A stretch of DNA of 17,937 nt, taken from Candidatus Komeilibacteria bacterium (lineage in GTDB: Bacteria > Patescibacteriota > Patescibacteriia > UBA1558). Position 1 is the stretch's first letter, and the number at the start of each line of letters is the position of its first letter. The notes beneath the pieces are model-generated. The model did no database searches. It saw only the letters and a list, made by a program, of their open reading frames with translations, and was not told the origin of the DNA. Positions 12,918 through 17,937 of the stretch are shown here, in pieces. The position numbers and the translations under genes are program-made. The stretch spans positions 1 to 17,937 of the forward strand of contig JANLIN010000046.1 in assembly GCA_024654345.1 (NCBI GenBank), in the 5' to 3' direction.

Positions 12918-14390
12918 ATGAATGGAAATGTCCTAAAAATAGCCCACATATCATCAGAAGTCGCACCTTACTCTAAAAGCGGTGGCTTAGGTGTGGTACT
13001 GCGTTCCCTCCCCAAAGCTCTCCATCGACTCGGTCACGAGGTGATAGTTATCACCCCCTATTACGAAAAAATTATCGATGCCGAAGCTTTCAAATTGGAA
13101 AAGGTCCTCGCTGATGTGGAGATCAAGATCGATAATATGAATACTATCAAAGTTGACTACTGGCGTGGCTATTTGATGGGTGGCTTACCGGTATATTTTG
13201 TGGGGAATAGAAAGTATTTTGGTCGCAAGAAAAAAATATATGGCTCAACCAAAGAAAACAGACGGTTTTTTGTGCTTGATTTGGCGGCTATCAAACTGAT
13301 GAAAATCTTGGAATGGAAACCCGATGTCGTCCATTGTCATGACTGGCACGCGGGGCTGGTGCCGGAACTACTTAAAAAAAGGTACGGTCGCGATCCCTTT
13401 TTCAGTCAGGCGGCGTCGATCTACACCGTCCACAATCTAATGTATCAATTCGGCAAGACTTGGTGGGCCGTGCCACGCAACAAGCGCGACAAGGGCACGA
13501 CCGCCTTACCATCTTTTGATTCTGAAGAATTTGAAAATATAAATTTCGCCAAACGAGGCATTATTCACTGCGACATAATTAATGCCGTTTCAGAAATGTA
13601 TGCTCGTGAAATTATGACCAAAGACTTCGGTGAAGATCTACACCGCGTTCTCAAAAATAGACGAGAGAAGCTCTACGGCATAGTCAATGGTATAGATTAT
13701 GATGTTTATAATCCGGATAAGGATCCCGGTCTGGCTAGAAAATATAATCATCGCAAAGTGCATCGAAAAAAAGATAATAAAAAGTGGCTGCAGGAATTTT
13801 TGGATTTGCCGCAAAATCCGGATATACCCATAATAGCCATGGTTACCAGAATCGCGGAACAAAAAGGATTTGATCTGCTGAAAAAAATAATCGATGATTT
13901 GGTAAAGCTTGATCTACAAATAGCCATCCTCGGTAGCGGTGAAAAGGAACTTATAAATTTTTTGCAAAAGGCGCGTAAAAAATATCCAGACAAAATCGGC
14001 CTACACGCTCATTTTAGCAATAAATACGAAACTTCTTTCTATGCCGGCTCCGATATGTTTTTGATGCCCTCCCGCTTCGAGCCCTGCGGTCTAGGACAAT
14101 TGATATCTCTTCGTTACGGCAGTGTTCCCATTGTCCGCGCCACCGGTGGTTTGTTTGATACAATAGAAAATTTTGATCCGGAAAAAAATACCGGCAATGG
14201 TTTTGTCTTTGAAAAGTACAGCGCCAAAGAACTATTGATAGCCATCATCCGGGCATTGGAGAATTTTCGTCACCAAAAATCCTGGCGGGATCTAATCGTT
14301 CGGGGAATGAAAGTTTCCAGCTCGTGGGAAATACCGGCGCAAAAATACGCGGTTCTATATCACAAAGCCATTCAGGAAAAAAGACATTAA
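12918..14390 (+). CDS. GT5 glycogen/starch synthase-like glycosyltransferase (first copy)
   Basis: The 490-residue protein has the two Rossmann domains of GT5/GT-B enzymes, which transfer glucose from ADP- or UDP-glucose to alpha-1,4-glucans in the cytoplasm. K20-SGGLG (20-25) is the nucleotide-sugar and phosphate loop. DVVHCHDWHAGLVPELL (136-152) is the conserved acceptor-side segment. In the C-terminal domain TRIAEQKG (310-317) and PSRFEPCGLGQ (383-393) carry the catalytic Arg/Lys and Glu region, and RATGGLFDTIENF follows. It differs from canonical GlgA in having KSGGLGVVLRSLP rather than K-V-GGLADVV, and in a basic insertion near 275-290 (HRKVHRKKDNKKW). It may therefore use another donor or acceptor than the second copy. 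No SD; leaderless-type promoter. A phosphotransferase gene follows after 9 nt. Confidence 0.9.
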   Translation: MNGNVLKIAHISSEVAPYSKSGGLGVVLRSLPKALHRLGHEVIVITPYYEKIIDAEAFKLEKVLADVEIKIDNMNTIKVDYWRGYLMGGLPVYFVGNRKYFGRKKKIYGSTKENRRFFVLDLAAIKLMKILEWKPDVVHCHDWHAGLVPELLKKRYGRDPFFSQAASIYTVHNLMYQFGKTWWAVPRNKRDKGTTALPSFDSEEFENINFAKRGIIHCDIINAVSEMYAREIMTKDFGEDLHRVLKNRREKLYGIVNGIDYDVYNPDKDPGLARKYNHRKVHRKKDNKKWLQEFLDLPQNPDIPIIAMVTRIAEQKGFDLLKKIIDDLVKLDLQIAILGSGEKELINFLQKARKKYPDKIGLHAHFSNKYETSFYAGSDMFLMPSRFEPCGLGQLISLRYGSVPIVRATGGLFDTIENFDPEKNTGNGFVFEKYSAKELLIAIIRALENFRHQKSWRDLIVRGMKVSSSWEIPAQKYAVLYHKAIQEKRH

Positions 14391-14399
14391 CTATCAGCT

Positions 14400-15545
14400 A
14401 TGAGTAATACCACCTACATAATTTATAAATTTATTCAGCGTCTCCGCGGCCGTTTTCTTTTTTCCGAAACTTTACCCCGCTACGCGACATTAGAAGAAAA
14501 AAAGCGGGCCCAAGATATCCTCGATACTGACTTTGTTCAAAAATATTTGAACAATAAGCTACCACTGGTACTTCCTGATTTTATCGAATTATTACATCTG
14601 GAGAGAAGAGTATATAAAAAATCATTGGGTAAATATAACACCGCTTGCGTGGTACGTTATCGATTCACCTACGCAGCTACTGATAATATAGAAAAAACCA
14701 AAGACCTTATTTTCTCAAGCGGAACGGATGGTAGTCGAAAAATTTCTTATCGCGGTTTGCGTTGGCTCCATAAACAAAATTTCAACCACAATGATCAATA
14801 TAAAATTGTAGATGTTCTCGATTTTTTGCCCGAGCAAAGTTGCCTTATTTATTGGTCCGCGACCGGTAAAAATCTCCTTTATTATGTTACTCAGCGCCAT
14901 CCGAATCTAACCGTCTTGATTGAATTATCTGCCGGCTGGCTGAAGAAGATACATGGGCTGACGGTCCCTCCAAACGGCCCCGTGAAACTGCATTTCATTC
15001 AGCACATGATTCCACGCCCGAGCTGGTTTTGTTATCGTCTTTCCAATGTTTTCCCCGCTTGGGGTAAAAGAGTCACCAAATTGGTTCATCAGCAAATTTC
15101 GTTGGAAAAAAAACTACAAAAGCGAGCTACCACCCAAACAGTCATTTACGGAGATTATCATCCGGAAAACATAATTTTTAGAGATCCTAATGTTAAACGG
15201 GTGAAGGTTATAGACTTCACGGATTTAAGTCTAGGCTTAGCGGAAAGAGATTTGGGTACATTTATACAGCAATTCGCCTTCATGAGCCGACTTTTTTTGC
15301 CACGAGACGAAAGATACCGACTTAAGAGAGTTTTTCTGGAAAAATATTTTGGACGATCATATTACGATCTGCCAACGGAGGTGTTCGAAAAAATCAATCT
15401 TTATCAATCCTGGACGGCTTTGCGAAGTGCTTCATTTTTATTCTTTAGCGGTGGAGACCAACGCCTGGTATTCGAGCTTATCCATGACTCTGAAAGATAT
15501 ATGGACAACGTCTTGCGGAAAAAAAGAACAATAAATATCAAATAA
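14400..15545 (+). CDS. APH/choline-kinase-like phosphotransferase
   Basis: The 381-residue protein has the C-terminal catalytic signature of the aminoglycoside phosphotransferase/choline kinase fold: VIYGDYHPENIIF, with D252 as catalytic base and N257 for metal, then KVIDFTDLSLGLAERDLG, with D272 as the second metal ligand. The usual His before GD is Tyr here. The N-terminal lobe is weakly conserved, and no clear nucleotide-binding Lys motif can be assigned. The fold is used by kinases for sugars (maltokinase, for example), amino alcohols and drugs. Its position between two glycogen synthase genes makes a sugar or glucan-related kinase likely, but this is inference. There is no SD. The stop and the next start share one base (TAATG), so translation with the second synthase is probably coupled. 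Confidence 0.8.
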   Translation: MSNTTYIIYKFIQRLRGRFLFSETLPRYATLEEKKRAQDILDTDFVQKYLNNKLPLVLPDFIELLHLERRVYKKSLGKYNTACVVRYRFTYAATDNIEKTKDLIFSSGTDGSRKISYRGLRWLHKQNFNHNDQYKIVDVLDFLPEQSCLIYWSATGKNLLYYVTQRHPNLTVLIELSAGWLKKIHGLTVPPNGPVKLHFIQHMIPRPSWFCYRLSNVFPAWGKRVTKLVHQQISLEKKLQKRATTQTVIYGDYHPENIIFRDPNVKRVKVIDFTDLSLGLAERDLGTFIQQFAFMSRLFLPRDERYRLKRVFLEKYFGRSYYDLPTEVFEKINLYQSWTALRSASFLFFSGGDQRLVFELIHDSERYMDNVLRKKRTINIK

Positions 15546-16984
15546 TGTCTTACAAAATTTTACATGCCACTGCGGAGTGCGTTCCCTTTGCGAAAGTCGG
15601 TGGTTTAGCAGATGTCGTAGGAGCTTTAACGGAAAAAATGACAGATCATGGCTTGGACTGCCGCACCGTCTTACCGTACTACGGCCAGATAAACGATAAT
15701 TTCAAAACCGAAAAATTGTCCACATTTTCGGTGCTGTTAAAAGATCAATACTACGACACCGTATTACACCGTTGTATTGAGGGCGGATTAAAAGGTACGT
15801 ATTATTTTATTGAACATCCCTTTTTCAACGATCAGACGGATATTTATTGGGATGCCGCCCGAAACGGGATCTCTGACGTGGAGAGATTTGTCCTCTTCAG
15901 TAAAGCGGTCATGGAAATCTTCACCATTTTGGACTGGTGGCCGGATGTAATTCACTGTCACGACTGGCATACGGCCATTATCCCCGAACTAATAGATATT
16001 TATAGTTTAGGTGAGCCAAACTACCCCAATATAAAGACTGTGCTGACTATTCATAATCTGGCGGCGCAGGGAAAAACCGGCCACGAAGTCCTTCACTATG
16101 CCGGTATGTCGGCCGGTAGCACGCCCTCTATCTGGGAAGACTTCATTGATGATGATAAAATAAATCTCTTCAAACTAGGGATATTATCTGCCGATAAAAT
16201 TACCACGGTTTCGCCCACTTACGCCAAAGAAGTATTATCAGCGCCTCTTGGTATGGGTTTGGAGTCATACCTGTCACGACGCAAAAAAGATTTGCAGGGA
16301 ATAATCAACGGGCTGGATACAGATCTTTATGATCCGGCGACAGACAAAAAGATTGCCTACCAATTTGATATCAACATGCCGGCAGTCGGTAAGGCCGCCA
16401 ATAAAATAGTTTTGCAGGAAAAATTTGGTCTGGCGGTTAATGACAAACTACCGGTGCTAGGGCTGGTAACGCGGATCGTCGAGCAAAAGGGTTTGGACAT
16501 CATAATTCCCCAGCTGAGTAAAATATTATCTTTACCCCTGCAATTTGTCATTCTGGGTACCGGCCAACCGGTCTATGAACAGGAGTTGAAAAAGGCGGCC
16601 ACCAAATTTGACAATCTTGGTGTCATTATTGACTTTGATGATCAGTTGGCTAGACAGATATTTGCCGGCAGTGACCTATTTCTAGTGCCGTCCCGATTTG
16701 AACCTTGCGGCCTGACCCAAATGATTGCCATGCGTTATTCCTCTTTACCTTTGGTGCGCTCCACGGGTGGCCTCAAAGACACAGTGCTGGACCATGAAAC
16801 GGGTTTTGTTTTCAAAGAGTACACCGGTATATCTTTGTTCAACAAAATTGCAGAAGCTGTTAAAATATATAATAACAAGCCAGCTTTGTGGCAGGCTATG
16901 CTGATGAAGGCGGCGCGACAAGACTGGTCATGGGACAAATCGATCGACAGATTTATAAACATCTACGAGAAATTAACCCGCTAA
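15545..16984 (+). CDS. glgA: Glycogen synthase, canonical GT5 type (second copy)
   Basis: The 479-residue enzyme begins MSYKILHATAECVPFAKVGGLADVVGAL, the standard GlgA N-terminus with K17-VGGL for ADP-glucose binding. DVIHCHDWHTAIIPEL (135-150), TRIVEQKG (309-316), PSRFEPCGLTQMIAMRY (382-398) and STGGLKDTV follow as in bacterial glycogen synthases. Length is normal. Compared with the first copy at 12918-14390 it is closer to the consensus, and the two are clearly paralogues in one transcription unit. Glycogen synthase elongates alpha-1,4-glucan from ADP-glucose in the cytoplasm. No ADP-glucose pyrophosphorylase, branching enzyme or phosphorylase is in the window. The start overlaps the preceding stop by one base, without SD. 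Confidence 0.93.
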   Translation: MSYKILHATAECVPFAKVGGLADVVGALTEKMTDHGLDCRTVLPYYGQINDNFKTEKLSTFSVLLKDQYYDTVLHRCIEGGLKGTYYFIEHPFFNDQTDIYWDAARNGISDVERFVLFSKAVMEIFTILDWWPDVIHCHDWHTAIIPELIDIYSLGEPNYPNIKTVLTIHNLAAQGKTGHEVLHYAGMSAGSTPSIWEDFIDDDKINLFKLGILSADKITTVSPTYAKEVLSAPLGMGLESYLSRRKKDLQGIINGLDTDLYDPATDKKIAYQFDINMPAVGKAANKIVLQEKFGLAVNDKLPVLGLVTRIVEQKGLDIIIPQLSKILSLPLQFVILGTGQPVYEQELKKAATKFDNLGVIIDFDDQLARQIFAGSDLFLVPSRFEPCGLTQMIAMRYSSLPLVRSTGGLKDTVLDHETGFVFKEYTGISLFNKIAEAVKIYNNKPALWQAMLMKAARQDWSWDKSIDRFINIYEKLTR

Positions 16985-16993
16985 TAAAAAAAC

Positions 16994-17917
16994 GTGCTAT
17001 CTCATTCTGAAATACGCAAACACTATCTACTCGATCAATACGTTATCGTCACCCCCAGCCGCTCCAATCGGCCACGCGATATCGAGGAAGATACCGGCCT
17101 CAAGAGAAGTGGTGAGTGTTTTTTTTGCCCCGATAGTTTGGATGAGTCCAAGGTAATAGACAGTGTCCGACGTCATGGTGCCTGGCAAACAGCCGCTATT
17201 GCTAACAAGTACCCGGCGGTGACACTTGATAACACCGAAGCTTATGGCCATCAGGAGGTGATTATAGAAACCAGAAAGCATGGTGCTGATCTGGGAAGTT
17301 TGTCGGTAAATGAAATTTTTGATGTCTTAACACTGTACCAAAGGCGAACTCACGAAATTGGTAAAATTGAGGATATTGATTATATTTTAATATTCAAAAA
17401 TGCCGGCGGCAAAGCCGGCGCCTCCCTCTTGCACGCTCACTCCCAAGTATTCGCCACCAAATTATTACCACCGGAAGTTGAGGAGGAGATGCAGATAGCT
17501 AAGCGTGCCTCTGATAAACTGAATTACAGCGTCTATAAAAAAATAATGGAGGATGAAGAAAGAGCTGGCCAACGGGTAGTCTTCAGCGACGACAGTATTC
17601 TAGCCTTCTGTCCTTATGCATCACAGTTTCACTATGAAGTTTGGCTATTTACACGCCGTCAGTTGGACAATATCTCTGACCTAAATGACGCCGAGCTCTA
17701 TTCCACCGCGGAAGCCTTAAAAATTATCTTGGGAAAGTTAAATAAATATAACATAGATTACAACTTTTTCCTGCATCAAGTCATCTCCGATCAAGGACAG
17801 CATTTTTACATCAAAATCCAACCGCGCGATTCCATTTGGGGCGGCGTCGAGCTAGGATCGGGACTGATCATAAACTCCATCTCCCCCGAAGCCGCGGCAG
17901 TTTTCTACCGATCATAA
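16994..17917 (+). CDS. galT: Galactose-1-phosphate uridylyltransferase-like protein (HIT superfamily)
   Basis: The 307-residue protein starts at a GTG 9 nt after the synthase stop. YVIVTPSRSNRPRD, then GECFFCPDS (C42 and C45), H96 in ETRKHGADLGSL and H147 give a CxxC-H-H zinc-site layout like GalT. HAHSQ (147-151) is the H-x-H-x-Q active site, H149 being the expected nucleotidylated residue, after the typical FKNAGGKAGASLLH. The second HIT-like half contains PYASQFHYEVWLFTRRQ and HFYIKIQPRD. GalT exchanges UMP between glucose-1-P and galactose-1-P. Relatives move AMP (ADP-glucose or ADP-sugar phosphorylase), and beside two GT5 synthases an ADP-glucose role is conceivable; sequence alone cannot decide. 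GTG start and lack of an SD leave some doubt about the exact N-terminus. Confidence 0.88.
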   Translation: MLSHSEIRKHYLLDQYVIVTPSRSNRPRDIEEDTGLKRSGECFFCPDSLDESKVIDSVRRHGAWQTAAIANKYPAVTLDNTEAYGHQEVIIETRKHGADLGSLSVNEIFDVLTLYQRRTHEIGKIEDIDYILIFKNAGGKAGASLLHAHSQVFATKLLPPEVEEEMQIAKRASDKLNYSVYKKIMEDEERAGQRVVFSDDSILAFCPYASQFHYEVWLFTRRQLDNISDLNDAELYSTAEALKIILGKLNKYNIDYNFFLHQVISDQGQHFYIKIQPRDSIWGGVELGSGLIINSISPEAAAVFYRS

Positions 17918-17937
17918 GTACCCGAGGCGCAGAAAAG

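Overview
The window most resembles a genome fragment from a small-genome bacterium of the Patescibacteria/CPR type. This is an inference from compact genes, near-absence of Shine-Dalgarno (SD) signals outside one block, a TrmB-type regulator, a bifunctional phosphoglucose/phosphomannose isomerase and TTCG-type degenerate repeats. No marker gene in the window fixes the phylum.

Region 1 (1-905): the N-terminal part of a GT-C-like membrane glycosyltransferase, leftward and running off the left edge. Its probably leaderless promoter abuts a degenerate TTCGTAG-type repeat tract that changes strand in the middle. A canonical leftward terminator at 878-903 closes the next operon.

Region 2 (905-5990): the unusual part. 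Six leftward genes, mostly unrecognised, are each preceded by a 5' hairpin and a similar AT-rich leader with a strong SD. The five junctions between them carry the same two-hairpin module: hairpin 1 (HP1) starts 4-7 nt after the upstream stop in four of five cases, then exactly 5 nt, then hairpin 2 (HP2) with a GNRA tetraloop and compensatory base changes. One gene appears to start at an ATT codon. Two proteins resemble small families I associate with phages and plasmids, and two others share a DS-x3-GNC-x2-GT motif. I read the block as a horizontally acquired, cassette-like operon in which every mRNA segment carries its own 5' and 3' hairpins.

Region 3 (5974-6840): about 870 bases without a convincing gene. 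It holds inverted repeats, a leftward sigma70-type promoter followed about 120 nt later by a strong terminator (a small RNA or attenuator), and the divergent rightward promoter of the TrmB-type regulator.

Region 4 (6841-11265): the TrmB-like regulator converges on, and overlaps by 37 bp, an 832-residue protein with a GNAT-like tail. Next is the leftward isomerase gene, with its own leaderless-type promoter and terminator.

Region 5 (11301-17937): a hairpin-containing gap, then a rightward block: yebC, ruvC, a GT5 glycogen/starch synthase-like gene, an APH/choline-kinase-like phosphotransferase, a second and more canonical glycogen synthase, and a GalT/HIT-type nucleotidyltransferase. With the isomerase, these suggest a sugar-phosphate and alpha-glucan module; the nearby TrmB protein could sense a sugar for it, but this is inference.
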